A DNA stretch of 36,418 bases from a virus, in the IMG/VR virus record IMGVR_UViG_3300048833_000706, positions 1-36,418 of that record. One strand, written 5' to 3'. A model generated the notes under the pieces. The model was not told the DNA's origin and ran no database searches. It saw nothing but the letters and a program-made list of their open reading frames with translations. Positions within the stretch are counted from its first letter, which is position 1. Every line of letters starts with the position of its first letter. This document shows positions 14,452-22,748 of this stretch, piece by piece. Made by a program: the position numbers and the translations under genes.

Positions 14452-14747
14452 CGATGATCCGCGCGATCTTCAACCCCGACGCAGAGCGATGGAGGCACTT
14501 CGGTTCGCCGGGGAGCTTTATCCTCATCCCGCGGGAGACTCCGGGCCTGCTCGAATTCCGGTACTTCTGCCCCTGCGGATGCGGTGCCGAGAACGGGCTC
14601 CTGATCGGCGACGGCTTCAAGCCCGGCGGAGACCGACCCTCCTGGCGGTGGAACGGATCGAAGACCGAGCCGACTCTCGACCCTTCGGTCAACATGGAAG
14701 GGCATTGGCACGGCTGGCTCAACAGCGGGTACTGGAGGGCGGCGTGA
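14448..14747 (+). CDS. DUF6527-like zinc-binding protein
   Basis: This 99-aa protein has CPCGCG at about residues 41-46, PSWRWNGSKTEPTLDPSV and a terminal HWHGWL-x-SGYW, the pattern of DUF6527 proteins. The cysteines and histidines suggest one metal site. It starts with GTG 14448 (ATG 14454 also possible). It is inserted between terminase subunit genes. Function is unknown. Confidence 0.78.
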   Translation: MTMIRAIFNPDAERWRHFGSPGSFILIPRETPGLLEFRYFCPCGCGAENGLLIGDGFKPGGDRPSWRWNGSKTEPTLDPSVNMEGHWHGWLNSGYWRAA

Positions 14748-15037
14748 TGGCAACCCCGGAGGAAGTGGCCAACGATATGTTGGCCTGGGCGAAGCATTAC
14801 GACGGTCGCGACAACGGGCTTGCCTGTGTCTGTCGCGATGCCGCTCGCCTGATCCGTCAGATGCTTTGCGGTCAGACCGTCGACGGACGGACCTATAATG
14901 GCGTGCTCACGAGGCTCACCAATGCTGGTTCGCTGCGTAGCCACGCGAATGATCAGATCCTTACGTCCCTCAGCCGGGCGAGACATACCTTGACCCGACT
15001 GCGTTCCCACTCGCTTGGCCCGGGCAGGGACATATGA
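14747..15037 (+). CDS. Hypothetical protein in packaging region
   Basis: This 96-aa helical protein starts at ATG 14747, overlapping the previous stop, and overlaps the terminase by 4 nt. It has three cysteines and a basic C-terminal half. No family is recognised. With the DUF6527 gene it forms an accessory pair between the small- and large-terminase genes. Confidence 0.55.
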   Translation: MATPEEVANDMLAWAKHYDGRDNGLACVCRDAARLIRQMLCGQTVDGRTYNGVLTRLTNAGSLRSHANDQILTSLSRARHTLTRLRSHSLGPGRDI

Positions 15038-16686
15038 CCGCCCCGATCACCCGAGCCGAATGGGAACGCCAGCGGCGCGAGGCGACGGAGGCGATGCCCG
15101 ATGTCGTGTCCGAGGTCGGGCTGCCAAAGGTCCTGTTGCCTTACCAGCAGCGGGCGGTGGGTCTTCTGGACAACGCCTCGACCAAGGTCCTGGTCGTTGA
15201 GAAGTCGCGCCGGATCGGGCTGACCTGGGGGCTGGCCGCCTATGCCGCGCTGCGCGCGGGGCGGGAGCGGAAGGCGCGGGGGATGGACGTCATGTACATC
15301 TCGTACAGCCAGGAGATGACGCGGGAGTTCATCGACGCCTGCGGGATGTGGGCACGGGCCTTTTCGGTCGCGGCGGCCTCGTCGGAGGAATTCCTTTTCC
15401 CGGATGGTGACGAAACCGGGGACCGGTCGATCAAGGCGTTCCGGATCGCCTTCGCCTCGGGATTCGAGATCATCGCGCTCAGCTCTGCCCCCCGGTCGCT
15501 GCGGGGCAAGCAGGGTGTCGTGATCATCGATGAGGCCGCGTTCGTCGACAGCCTGGCCGAACTCCTGAAGGCGGCGCTCGCTTTCCTGATGTGGGGCGGG
15601 CAGGTGATCGTCTGTTCGACGCATGACGGGGCGGAGAACGTCTTCAACCAGACCGTCCAGGAAATCCTCGCGGGGCGGAAGCCCTACAACCACATGCGCA
15701 TCGACTTCGACGACGCGCTGCGCGACGGGCTCTATCAGCGGATCTGTCTGGTCACCCGGCAGGACTGGTCACCCGAAGCGGAGGCAGGCTGGCGGCAGGA
15801 CATCATCGACTTTTATGGCGACGGGGCGGACGAGGAGTTGTTCTGCGTGCCGTCGATGGGCTCGGGCGCCTGGCTGACCGCGCCGCTGATCGAGGCGCGG
15901 ATGACGGCCGATGCGCCGCTCCTGCGGCTCGAGCTGCCCAGCGATTATCTCCACCGCGACCGGCTGGGCCGGGCGGAGCTCCTCGCGCCGTTCATGGAGG
16001 AGCTTGAAGGGGCGTTGAAGGGCCTCGACCAGACCCCGCATTACGCCTTCGGGTTTGACTTCGCGCGGGTCGCCGACCTTTCCGTCGCGGCGCTCCTATC
16101 GATCGAGAAGAACCTCAAGCGGCGCGAGGCGCTGTCGGTCGAAATGCGGAATGTCCCCGGCGACGAGCAGAAGGCGATTGTGCGCGACATCCTGACGGCG
16201 GTGCGGGAGCGGCTGGTCGGGGCGGCGTTTGACGCCACCGGCATGGGCTGGACCGTGGCCGAGGACATGGGCCGTATCTTCGGGCTGCGCGAGGGCGAGG
16301 ACAGCTCCGGCCTCGTCTGGGCGATCAAGTTCACCGACGACTGGTACCGGCTGCACATGCCGCCGCTGAAGACCGCGTTCGAGGATGACACAATCGCGCT
16401 GATCCGGGATGCAGAGCACCTGTCCGACCTGCGGGCGGTGAAGCTGGTCCGGGGGACACCGCGGGTCCCGCCGACGCGCGAGGGCGAGAAGGGCAAGCGA
16501 CGTCACGGTGACTTCGCCATCGCCTTGGCGCTGGCCCACTTCGCGAGCCGGATGCGCTGGGTCGAGTATGGCTACCGCGCCGCCGGCGGCCGCGATCTTC
16601 GCGAACGAGGTCAGCCCGACGCCGCCGATCGGACGCGCGATTGGTGGCGCAGCCCGCTCGGGGCCGGGTTGCGGGGAGGTTTGTGA
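15034..16686 (+). CDS. Large terminase subunit (Mu gp28 type)
   Basis: This 550-aa protein is the packaging motor and headful nuclease. The ATPase has a Walker A-like EKSRRIGLTW at 56-65 and Walker B VVIIDEAAF at 162-170. The RNase H-like nuclease has D342 in FGFDFAR, D400 in FDATGMG and a late HGDFAIALA motif. Length matches Mu gp28. In Mu-type phages packaging starts in flanking host DNA at the left end, and the same is expected here. Confidence 0.95.
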   Translation: MTAPITRAEWERQRREATEAMPDVVSEVGLPKVLLPYQQRAVGLLDNASTKVLVVEKSRRIGLTWGLAAYAALRAGRERKARGMDVMYISYSQEMTREFIDACGMWARAFSVAAASSEEFLFPDGDETGDRSIKAFRIAFASGFEIIALSSAPRSLRGKQGVVIIDEAAFVDSLAELLKAALAFLMWGGQVIVCSTHDGAENVFNQTVQEILAGRKPYNHMRIDFDDALRDGLYQRICLVTRQDWSPEAEAGWRQDIIDFYGDGADEELFCVPSMGSGAWLTAPLIEARMTADAPLLRLELPSDYLHRDRLGRAELLAPFMEELEGALKGLDQTPHYAFGFDFARVADLSVAALLSIEKNLKRREALSVEMRNVPGDEQKAIVRDILTAVRERLVGAAFDATGMGWTVAEDMGRIFGLREGEDSSGLVWAIKFTDDWYRLHMPPLKTAFEDDTIALIRDAEHLSDLRAVKLVRGTPRVPPTREGEKGKRRHGDFAIALALAHFASRMRWVEYGYRAAGGRDLRERGQPDAADRTRDWWRSPLGAGLRGGL

Positions 16687-16874
16687 TGGCACTTGACCGC
16701 CGCCCAATCCGCCAGCGCCTGGCCGATCTCTATACCGAGGCCGAGCTGATGCACTGGATGCACACGTCACATCCGCAACTCGGCGGACGGACACCCGCCC
16801 AGGCCATCCTCTCCGGCGCCGCCGGGGAGGTTCATGCGATCCTCGACCGGTTGTCGGACGGGGCGCACCTATGA
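16686..16874 (+). CDS. Solitary Xre/MbcA/ParS toxin-binding domain (DUF2384-like)
   Basis: This 62-aa protein starts at ATG 16686, overlapping the terminase stop, with GGAGG 5 nt upstream. Nearly its whole length matches the toxin-binding domain of Xre/MbcA/ParS antitoxins: AELMHWMHTSHPQLGG, RTPAQAIL, VHAILDRL and a terminal G-x-H-L. There is no DNA-binding HTH and no RES-domain toxin nearby. It may bind a host RES-type toxin or have been recruited for head or packaging work. Function is unproven. Confidence 0.72.
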   Translation: MALDRRPIRQRLADLYTEAELMHWMHTSHPQLGGRTPAQAILSGAAGEVHAILDRLSDGAHL

Positions 16875-16887
16875 AGGGAGACGCTTG

Positions 16888-18519
16888 ATGGCGCGCATGC
16901 CCCAGCTCCTCGACCGGTGGGGCCGTCCGGTCGAGCAATCTGTGCTCCGGACGGAAGTCGCCGTGCCCGCAATCGGCAGCGTCCGGTCTCCACTGACCGG
17001 ATACCCGGCGGACGGGCTCAATCCGCTCCGCCTCGCCGCGATCCTGCGGGAGGCCGACCAGGGCGAGCTGGTCCGCTATCTCGAGTTGGCGGAGACGATC
17101 GAGGAGCGCGATCCGCATTACCTTGGCGTGATCGGCACACGGAAACGGTCGGTCAGCCAGATCGAGATCACGGTCGAGGCGGCAAGCGATGATGCGGCGG
17201 ATGTCGAGAAGGCGGATTTGGTTCGCGACTGGCTGACCCGCGGCGAGTTGTCGGAGGAGATCTTCGACATCCTGGACGCGATTGGAAAGGGATACTCGTT
17301 CACCGAGATCATCTGGGACACCTCCGAGGGTCAATGGCGGCCGGTACGGTTGGAATGGCGCAACCCGGCGTGGTTCCGCTTTGACCGGATCGACCTGTCC
17401 ACGCCGCTCATGCTCGGGGACGCGGGGGAGAACCTTCCGCTGCCGCCGTTCAAGTTCATCTTCGCGTCGATCAAGGCCAAGTCAGGCCTCGCGCTCCGCT
17501 CCGGCCTCGCGCGGGTCGCCGCCTGGGGCTGGATGTTCAAGGCCTATACGCAGCGGGACTGGGCAATCTTCACCCAGACCTACGGCCAGCCGCTGCGGGT
17601 GGGCAAGTATGGCCCGGGGGCTTCGGAGAAGGACCGCGACACGCTGTTCCGGGCGGTCGCGAACATCGCCGGCGACTGTGCGGCGATCATCCCCGAGTCG
17701 ATGGTGATCGACTTCATCGAGACGTCGAACGTCGGAGCCTCGTCCGAGCTCTACCTGCAGAGGGCTGACTGGCTTGACCAGCAGATCTCGAAAGCCGTGC
17801 TGGGGCAGACCTCGACGACGGATGCGGTGGTCGGCGGCCTTGGGTCCGGCAAGGAACACCGGGAGGTCCAGAAGGACATCGAGACGGCCGATGCACGGGC
17901 GCTGGCCACGATCCTGAATCGCGACCTTATCCGGCCCTGGATGGATCTGGAGTTCGGCCCGGCGCCGACCTATCCGAAGATCCGGATCGAGCGGCCGGAA
18001 CCCGAGGACCTCGCCGCGATGTCGACCGCGCTGGGGACTCTGGTGCCGCTCGGCATGAAGGTGAAGATGAGCGAGGTGCGGGACAAGTTCGGCTTCTCCG
18101 ACCCCGCTCCAGAGGACGAAATCCTCGCGCCGAAGCCGGCACCCGCGCCTGTCGGCGACCCTTCCGAGCCGGGTTCGCCGGTTAAAGGGATTTCCGGCGT
18201 TTTTAAAGGGGTCGACGGTCCCGGACGCACAGACGCCGCCCCGCAGGCAGAAGGGCCTCCAGCGGGCAAATCCGAGCCCCCCGGTGCCGCTGACCTGATC
18301 GCCGATCGGCTGGCAGTCGAAGGTGCACCGGCGATGGAGGTAATGCTCGACCAGATCGAGGTCATGCTGGCGGCGGCGGGGTCGCTCGAAGAGTTCGCCG
18401 AGATGCTGCGCGCGGGGTTCCCGAACCTCGATCAGTCGATGCTCGCGCGGGTGCTGGCGGATGCGATGACGGCCGCGCATGCCGGGGGACGGGCGGCGGT
18501 GGAGTCGGAGGGTGCTTGA
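16888..18519 (+). CDS. Portal protein (DUF935, Mu gp29)
   Basis: This 543-aa protein should form the dodecameric portal ring. It matches DUF935: NPLRLAAILREADQGE near the start, EERDPHYLGVIGTRKRSV, a central FTQTYGQPLRVGKY and a late VLGQTSTTDAVVGG. A Pro/Gly-rich linker at about 415-470 separates the core from a helical C-terminal domain that also occurs in Mu gp29. GGGAG lies 9 nt before ATG 16888. The end overlaps the gp30-like gene by 8 nt. Confidence 0.94.
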   Translation: MARMPQLLDRWGRPVEQSVLRTEVAVPAIGSVRSPLTGYPADGLNPLRLAAILREADQGELVRYLELAETIEERDPHYLGVIGTRKRSVSQIEITVEAASDDAADVEKADLVRDWLTRGELSEEIFDILDAIGKGYSFTEIIWDTSEGQWRPVRLEWRNPAWFRFDRIDLSTPLMLGDAGENLPLPPFKFIFASIKAKSGLALRSGLARVAAWGWMFKAYTQRDWAIFTQTYGQPLRVGKYGPGASEKDRDTLFRAVANIAGDCAAIIPESMVIDFIETSNVGASSELYLQRADWLDQQISKAVLGQTSTTDAVVGGLGSGKEHREVQKDIETADARALATILNRDLIRPWMDLEFGPAPTYPKIRIERPEPEDLAAMSTALGTLVPLGMKVKMSEVRDKFGFSDPAPEDEILAPKPAPAPVGDPSEPGSPVKGISGVFKGVDGPGRTDAAPQAEGPPAGKSEPPGAADLIADRLAVEGAPAMEVMLDQIEVMLAAAGSLEEFAEMLRAGFPNLDQSMLARVLADAMTAAHAGGRAAVESEGA

Positions 18520-19333
18520 GGCGATCCGCGCCATCTTCCGCAAGCCGTTCCTTGAACAGGTCGCGGCGTTCCGGCTGCGGCTGGGCAACCTGGTGGCGAC
18601 GCGGCGCTGGGATGACATCCGGGGGGCCGCGCATGACCGGGCCTTCATGGTGGCTGGAGCGGTAAAGGCCGACTTGCTCGCTGATCTCGGGCAAGCGGTC
18701 GAGAAGGCGATCCTTGAGGGCACCAGCCTCGAGGAGTTCCGGCGTGACTTCCGCCAGATCGTCGAGACGCGCGGCTGGCATGGCTGGACCGGAGAGGGGA
18801 CGAAGAAGGGCGAAGCCTGGCGGACCCGGGTGATCTACCGCACCAACGCCGCCACGTCCTATGCCGCGGGGCGGCTTGCGCAGCTGAAGGAAGGCCAGTT
18901 CCCGTACTGGATCTATTTCCACGGCGGGTCGCTGGAACCGCGATTGCAGCACCTGGGCTGGAACGGACTGGTGCTGCCGGCTGACCATCCGTTCTGGGAC
19001 ACGCATGCCCCCCCGAACGGCTGGGGCTGCAGCTGCTACGTCATCGGTGCGCGCAGCCTGGCGGCGGCGCGGCGTCTGGGTGGGGATCCGGCCAAGGCCT
19101 TGCCGCCGGACTGGGACGCCCTTGATCCCCGCACGGGGACGCCCCGTGGTGTCTCGAAAGGCTGGGACCATGCGCCGGGGGCGGGTGTGGCGGATCTCGT
19201 GACAGCGATGGCCGCAAAGGTCCGGACGTGGCCGGACGAGATCACGGAAGGGTTTCTGAACGGATTGCGAGCCGAGCTGGCCGAGCTGGTGCGCGAGGAG
19301 ATCGCGCGGACCGGCGGGGCAGGGCAGGCATGA
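18512..19333 (+). CDS. F: Minor head protein, Mu gp30/F family
   Basis: This 273-aa protein belongs to the Mu F / SPP1 gp7 family that binds the portal and helps DNA entry. The signature is VIYRTNAATSYAAGRLAQL, then YFHGGSLEPRLQHLGWNG and HAPPNGWGCSCYV with a conserved CxC. GTG 18512 has GGAG 7 nt upstream; ATG 18479 in the same frame lacks a ribosome site. It overlaps portal and gpG genes. Confidence 0.92.
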   Translation: MLEAIRAIFRKPFLEQVAAFRLRLGNLVATRRWDDIRGAAHDRAFMVAGAVKADLLADLGQAVEKAILEGTSLEEFRRDFRQIVETRGWHGWTGEGTKKGEAWRTRVIYRTNAATSYAAGRLAQLKEGQFPYWIYFHGGSLEPRLQHLGWNGLVLPADHPFWDTHAPPNGWGCSCYVIGARSLAAARRLGGDPAKALPPDWDALDPRTGTPRGVSKGWDHAPGAGVADLVTAMAAKVRTWPDEITEGFLNGLRAELAELVREEIARTGGAGQA

Positions 19334-19833
19334 TCCGCGTTGATCTGACCGAGGATGAGATCACGGCCGCGCTGGAGCGTTTGTCACGGTCGCTCACGAA
19401 CATGACCCCCGTCATGCAGGATGTGGGCGAGCTTATGGTCAGGTCGACCAAGCTGCGGTTCACCGAAGGCCGGTCGCCCGAAGGCGCGGCCTGGTTACCG
19501 AAGTCCGCCACGACCCTCGCGGCATACCAAGCGCGTGGCGACCGGATGGACTTTCGCCCGCTCTTCGGCCCCTCGGGACGGCTGTCGTCGGAGATCTTCT
19601 ACGAGGTCGGCGCGGGCGGTGACTCGGTCGAGGTCGGCTCGAACCTGATCTATGCGGCCGTGATGCAGTTCGGTGCGGCGCAGGGGGCCTTTGGCTCGAC
19701 CTCTCGGGGCGGGCCGATCCCATGGGGCTCGATCCCCGCCCGCCCGTTCCTTGGCGTGTCCGAGGATGACCGGACCAACATCCTCGCCTCGATCGACGAA
19801 TGGCTGCAGTCGTCGGTCGCGGGAGGCGATTGA
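19330..19833 (+). CDS. G: Virion morphogenesis protein (Mu gpG-like)
   Basis: This 167-aa protein fits the phage virion morphogenesis family: RSTKLRFTEGRSPEG, a middle PLFGPSGRLSSEIFYEV, then SNLIYAAVMQFGAAQG and PARPFLGVSEDD. In Mu gpG is needed for head-tail joining. It follows F with a 4-nt overlap. Confidence 0.92.
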   Translation: MIRVDLTEDEITAALERLSRSLTNMTPVMQDVGELMVRSTKLRFTEGRSPEGAAWLPKSATTLAAYQARGDRMDFRPLFGPSGRLSSEIFYEVGAGGDSVEVGSNLIYAAVMQFGAAQGAFGSTSRGGPIPWGSIPARPFLGVSEDDRTNILASIDEWLQSSVAGGD

Positions 19834-19885
19834 CGCCGCGCCCGCCGCGCGTCAGCCTGCAGATACAGGAGCGATGACCGAACCC

Positions 19886-19936
19886 CCGCAAGCCGTTGCG
19901 GATGTATCGGTGGACCCCCACGGGCGATTGTCGCCC
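19886..19936 (+). promoter_or_regulatory. Two hairpins before the protease gene
   Basis: CCGCAA/TTGCGG (19886-19891 with 19896-19901) and GGGCGA/TCGCCC (19922-19927 with 19931-19936) form two stems in the 104-nt gap. The second ends one base before the protease ATG, which has no Shine-Dalgarno. The first resembles the hairpin before the endolysin. They may tune translation or RNA stability. Confidence 0.4.
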
Positions 19937-19937
19937 C

Positions 19938-20984
19938 ATGACCCGGACACCCGAACTTATCGCGCTCCTCGCGAGCCAGGACTTGCAGCATGGCCCCGAT
20001 GCGGCCGCGCCGGAGTGGGTGCATCTTCTGCCAGCAGGGGACCTGATCCGGACCGGTGACGGCCGCGGCCCCTACCGGGTCGAGGACGCAGGCGCGATTG
20101 TCGCCGCGAGCTTTGCCGAGGCGTCACGACTTCCGATCGACGAGAACCACGCCACCGACCTTGCCGCCCCACGCGGTGAGCCGGCGCCTGCGCGCGGCTG
20201 GATCGTTGCGATGGAGGCCCGGGCAGACGGCATCTGGGGCAAGGTCGAATGGACCGGCGCGGGGTCGGCACTCCTTGCAGACCGTGCCTATCGCGGCATC
20301 AGCCCCGTCATCCTTCACGACAAGGCGACGAAGGTCATCCGGGCCATTCTCCGGGCCAGCCTCGTCAATCGCCCGAACCTGCGCGGGCTGACCGCGCTCA
20401 ACCAAGAGGACCCGCAGACCATGCCGTTCATGGACAAGCTCATCGAGAAGATGGGACTGAAGGCGGGCGCGACGGAGGAGGACATCCTCGCGGCGCTGCC
20501 CGGCAAGGACACCCCCGCGCTGCAATCGGCGCTGGCAGAGATCGGCACCGCGCTGGGTGTCGAAGGCGCCGAGGCGACGGCCATCGTCGCGGCAGCCAAG
20601 CTGGCGGGTTCCGGCAAAGACAGCCTCGTCGCGCTGCAGGCGCAGGTCGAGACACTCTCCAACGAGCTGAAGGAAACCCGGCAATCCAAGGCCCGTGCGA
20701 CGTCGGAGGCCTTCATCGACGGCGCGATCCGCGACCGGCGCGCCGGGCTCAACGCGGGCAACCGCGAAGAGATGATCGCGCTCCACATGTCGAACGCCGA
20801 GACGGCCGAGAAGCTGATCCTCGGCATGCCCAAGCTCGGGCCCAGCGGGGCGAGCGTGGAGCCGCCGAAGAAAGACGGTGAGGTGAGCCTGAACGCCGAA
20901 CAGCGGCAGGTGGCCGACCTCCTGGGCATCCCGCCCGACAAGTACCTCGAAACCCTCAAGGCCGAACAGAAGGAGGCCCTCTGA
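19938..20984 (+). CDS. I: Head maturation protease/scaffold (Mu gpI-like)
   Basis: This 348-aa protein is the prohead protease with scaffold tail. The protease part (about residues 20-160) includes APEWVHLLPAGDL, LPIDENHATDLAAPRGEP and AYRGISPVILHDK. From about residue 160 it becomes a helical scaffold with a coiled coil (ALQAQVETLSNELKETRQ). In Mu the scaffold Z is made from an internal start in I; here ATG 20421 with AAGAGGA upstream could do the same. Start choice is uncertain: ATG 19902 is also in frame. Confidence 0.9.
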   Translation: MTRTPELIALLASQDLQHGPDAAAPEWVHLLPAGDLIRTGDGRGPYRVEDAGAIVAASFAEASRLPIDENHATDLAAPRGEPAPARGWIVAMEARADGIWGKVEWTGAGSALLADRAYRGISPVILHDKATKVIRAILRASLVNRPNLRGLTALNQEDPQTMPFMDKLIEKMGLKAGATEEDILAALPGKDTPALQSALAEIGTALGVEGAEATAIVAAAKLAGSGKDSLVALQAQVETLSNELKETRQSKARATSEAFIDGAIRDRRAGLNAGNREEMIALHMSNAETAEKLILGMPKLGPSGASVEPPKKDGEVSLNAEQRQVADLLGIPPDKYLETLKAEQKEAL

Positions 20985-21415
20985 TGCCGTTGACCGCAGA
21001 CCGCAACACCCAGACCTGGCTCGGCGACCGCCGTACGGGTCCGGTTGGCGCTTCCACCCGCATCTTCGCCGGGGCGCTGATCATGCGCAACGCCGCCGGG
21101 TTCCTCGTCCGCGGGGCCGTCGCAACTGGCGCGACCGGTGTCGGCATCGCCGAGGAGCCCGCCGACAACTCCGCAGGGGCAAACGGCGCGATCAACGTCC
21201 TGTACCGGACGGGCATCACCGCGCGGTTCCGCAACTCGACCGCCGGTGACCTGATCGTCCAGGCGGATGTGGGCGGCATCGCCTGGATCGCCGACGACGA
21301 CCAGGTCGCCAAGACCAACGGCACCAGCACCCGGTCGCGGGCCGGCATCATCGAAGCGGTCGACGCCCAGGGCGTCTGGGTCCGCCTCGACGAAGCCATC
21401 ACCCGCGCCGCGTAA
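20984..21415 (+). CDS. Probable capsid decoration protein
   Basis: This 143-aa Gly/Ala/Thr-rich, beta-strand-rich protein lies between protease and major head genes. It has alternating strands and polar turns (RIFAGALIMRNAAGFLVRGA, then TGVGIAEEPADN). This position and composition suit a head-stabilising or head-fibre protein such as DUF2190 members. The sequence match to a named family is weak. Confidence 0.6.
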   Translation: MPLTADRNTQTWLGDRRTGPVGASTRIFAGALIMRNAAGFLVRGAVATGATGVGIAEEPADNSAGANGAINVLYRTGITARFRNSTAGDLIVQADVGGIAWIADDDQVAKTNGTSTRSRAGIIEAVDAQGVWVRLDEAITRAA

Positions 21416-21426
21416 GGAGAGACAGC

Positions 21427-22320
21427 ATGATCATCAGCCAGGCCAACCTCGACGCACTCCGCGTCGGCTTCCGGACCGAGTTCCAGCGCGGACTCGGCAT
21501 GGCGCCCACCATGCGCGACCGTGTCGCCATGACCGTGCGCTCCACCACCTTCGAGAGCCGCTACGGTTGGCTCAAAAAGCTTTCGGGCATGCGTGAATGG
21601 CTCGGCGCCCGCGTCGTCGACAACGTGGCCGAGAGCTCCTATTCGATCGTCAACCGGCACTTCGAGAAGACGATCTCGGTCGACAAGAACGACATCGAGG
21701 ACGACAACCTCGGCCAGTATTCCGCGATGTTCGCCGAATTGGGCGAGCTCGCGGCGGCGCTGCCCGAGCAGCTGGTCTGGCAACTCCTGAATGCCGGCTT
21801 CACGACCAACTGTTGGGACGGCCAGTTCTTCTTCGACACCGACCATCCGATCACCGACGCCAACGGCAACGACACGACCTTTGCCAACACTGACGGCGGC
21901 GCGGGCACGCCTTGGTTCCTGCTCGTCACGAACCGCACGGTCCGGCCGATCATCTATCAGGAGCGAAAGCCGGTCGAGTTCGTCTACAAGGACAAGCCGA
22001 CGGACGACAACGTCTTCAACGACCGCCAGTTCGTTTACGGGGCCGACCTGCGCTGCAACGTGGGCTATGGCTTCCCCCAGATGGCCTGGGGCTCGCGGCA
22101 GACCCTCAACGCCGCGAACTATGCCATCGCCCGCGCCGGCATCCAGAACATGAAGGGCGACGGCGGGCGGCCGCTCGGCCTTGTTCCGAACCTCCTCGTC
22201 GTGCCGCCCTCGCTGGAAAGCGCGGGCCGCCAGATCCTCAACTCCGAATACGGCACGGGCGGGATCACCAACGAGTGGAAAGGCACGGCCGAGCTGCTCG
22301 TCGTTCCCTGGCTGGCCTGA
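21427..22320 (+). CDS. T: Major head protein (Mu gpT-like)
   Basis: This 297-aa protein matches the Mu major head subunit: start IISQANLDALRVGFRTEFQ, then FESRYGWLKKLSGMREWLG, FEKTISVDKNDIEDDNLG and a C-terminal LLVVPPSLESAGRQIL. It has the HK97-type layout with an N-terminal arm and E-loop. Length is close to Mu gpT (305 aa). A GC hairpin follows 33 nt after the stop. Confidence 0.95.
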   Translation: MIISQANLDALRVGFRTEFQRGLGMAPTMRDRVAMTVRSTTFESRYGWLKKLSGMREWLGARVVDNVAESSYSIVNRHFEKTISVDKNDIEDDNLGQYSAMFAELGELAAALPEQLVWQLLNAGFTTNCWDGQFFFDTDHPITDANGNDTTFANTDGGAGTPWFLLVTNRTVRPIIYQERKPVEFVYKDKPTDDNVFNDRQFVYGADLRCNVGYGFPQMAWGSRQTLNAANYAIARAGIQNMKGDGGRPLGLVPNLLVVPPSLESAGRQILNSEYGTGGITNEWKGTAELLVVPWLA

Positions 22321-22352
22321 CCCTGACTGCCTGACGGCGGTCGGTTCCGAAG

Positions 22353-22373
22353 GGGGGCGGCGGGTCCGCCCCC
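22353..22373 (+). terminator. GC-rich hairpin after the major head gene
   Basis: GGGGGCGG (22353-22360) and CCGCCCCC (22366-22373) form an 8-bp stem with a 5-nt loop. No T-run follows, so this is either a weak terminator or a stabiliser of the abundant head mRNA. Confidence 0.5.
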
Positions 22374-22400
22374 TCAATGAACCGACAGGAGACCTCCCAC

Positions 22401-22649
22401 ATGTCCGACGATACAACGAAGACCGAGACCAAGCCCGACGCCGCCAAGGAGGCCAAGGCCGAGAAGCCCGCGCGCGCAAAGGCCCCCGCTGTCGTGACGG
22501 TGGTGGCCAAGCAGCCGTCCCGCTGGCGCATCGGACGCCAGTTCGGCCCGACCCCCGTCGAGATCCCGCTCGATCAGCTGAGCGAGGATGAACTCGCCCG
22601 CCTGAATGCCGACCCCCTTCTCGTCGTCACGGCCGGCTCCGCGGCCTGA
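22401..22649 (+). CDS. Mu-like head protein gp35/HI1506-like
   Basis: This 82-aa protein starts at ATG 22401 after AGGAG (ATG 22377 is alternative). The N-terminal half is a low-complexity Lys/Ala-rich tail. The C-terminal half (WRIGRQFGPTPVEIPLDQL, ending LNADPLLVVTAG) resembles the small gp35-type proteins between major head and gp36 genes in Mu-like prophages. It may bind the head or neck. Strong hairpins flank it on both sides. Confidence 0.65.
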   Translation: MSDDTTKTETKPDAAKEAKAEKPARAKAPAVVTVVAKQPSRWRIGRQFGPTPVEIPLDQLSEDELARLNADPLLVVTAGSAA

Positions 22650-22662
22650 CGGGAGGACGCGA

Positions 22663-22716
22663 CCCCGGGTCAACCGGGGCGCCCCGCCCCCGGCGGATGT
22701 TCCGGCCGCCGGGGGC
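22663..22716 (+). terminator. Two strong hairpins in tandem
   Basis: CCCCGG/CCGGGG (22663-22668 with 22674-22679) is followed by an 11-bp perfect stem GCCCCCGGCGG/CCGCCGGGGGC (22686-22696 with 22706-22716). No T-run follows. They fill the 99-nt gap before the gp36 gene and may reduce read-through or protect RNA ends. Confidence 0.5.
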
Positions 22717-22748
22717 ACCTTCACCCCCGCTTCAATGGACCTTGAACG

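Noticed and set aside
16686-18519. A complete toxin-antitoxin pair
   Set aside because: Only the toxin-binding domain is present. The neighbours are terminase and portal, and no RES-domain toxin is seen.
17482-18723. A 413-codon minus-strand frame opposite the portal gene
   Set aside because: It is an antisense shadow of the portal and F genes, with no recognisable protein features.
20956-22479. A 507-codon minus-strand frame opposite the major head gene
   Set aside because: Its composition is typical of an antisense shadow, with no ribosome site or domain, and the plus strand encodes a clear head protein.
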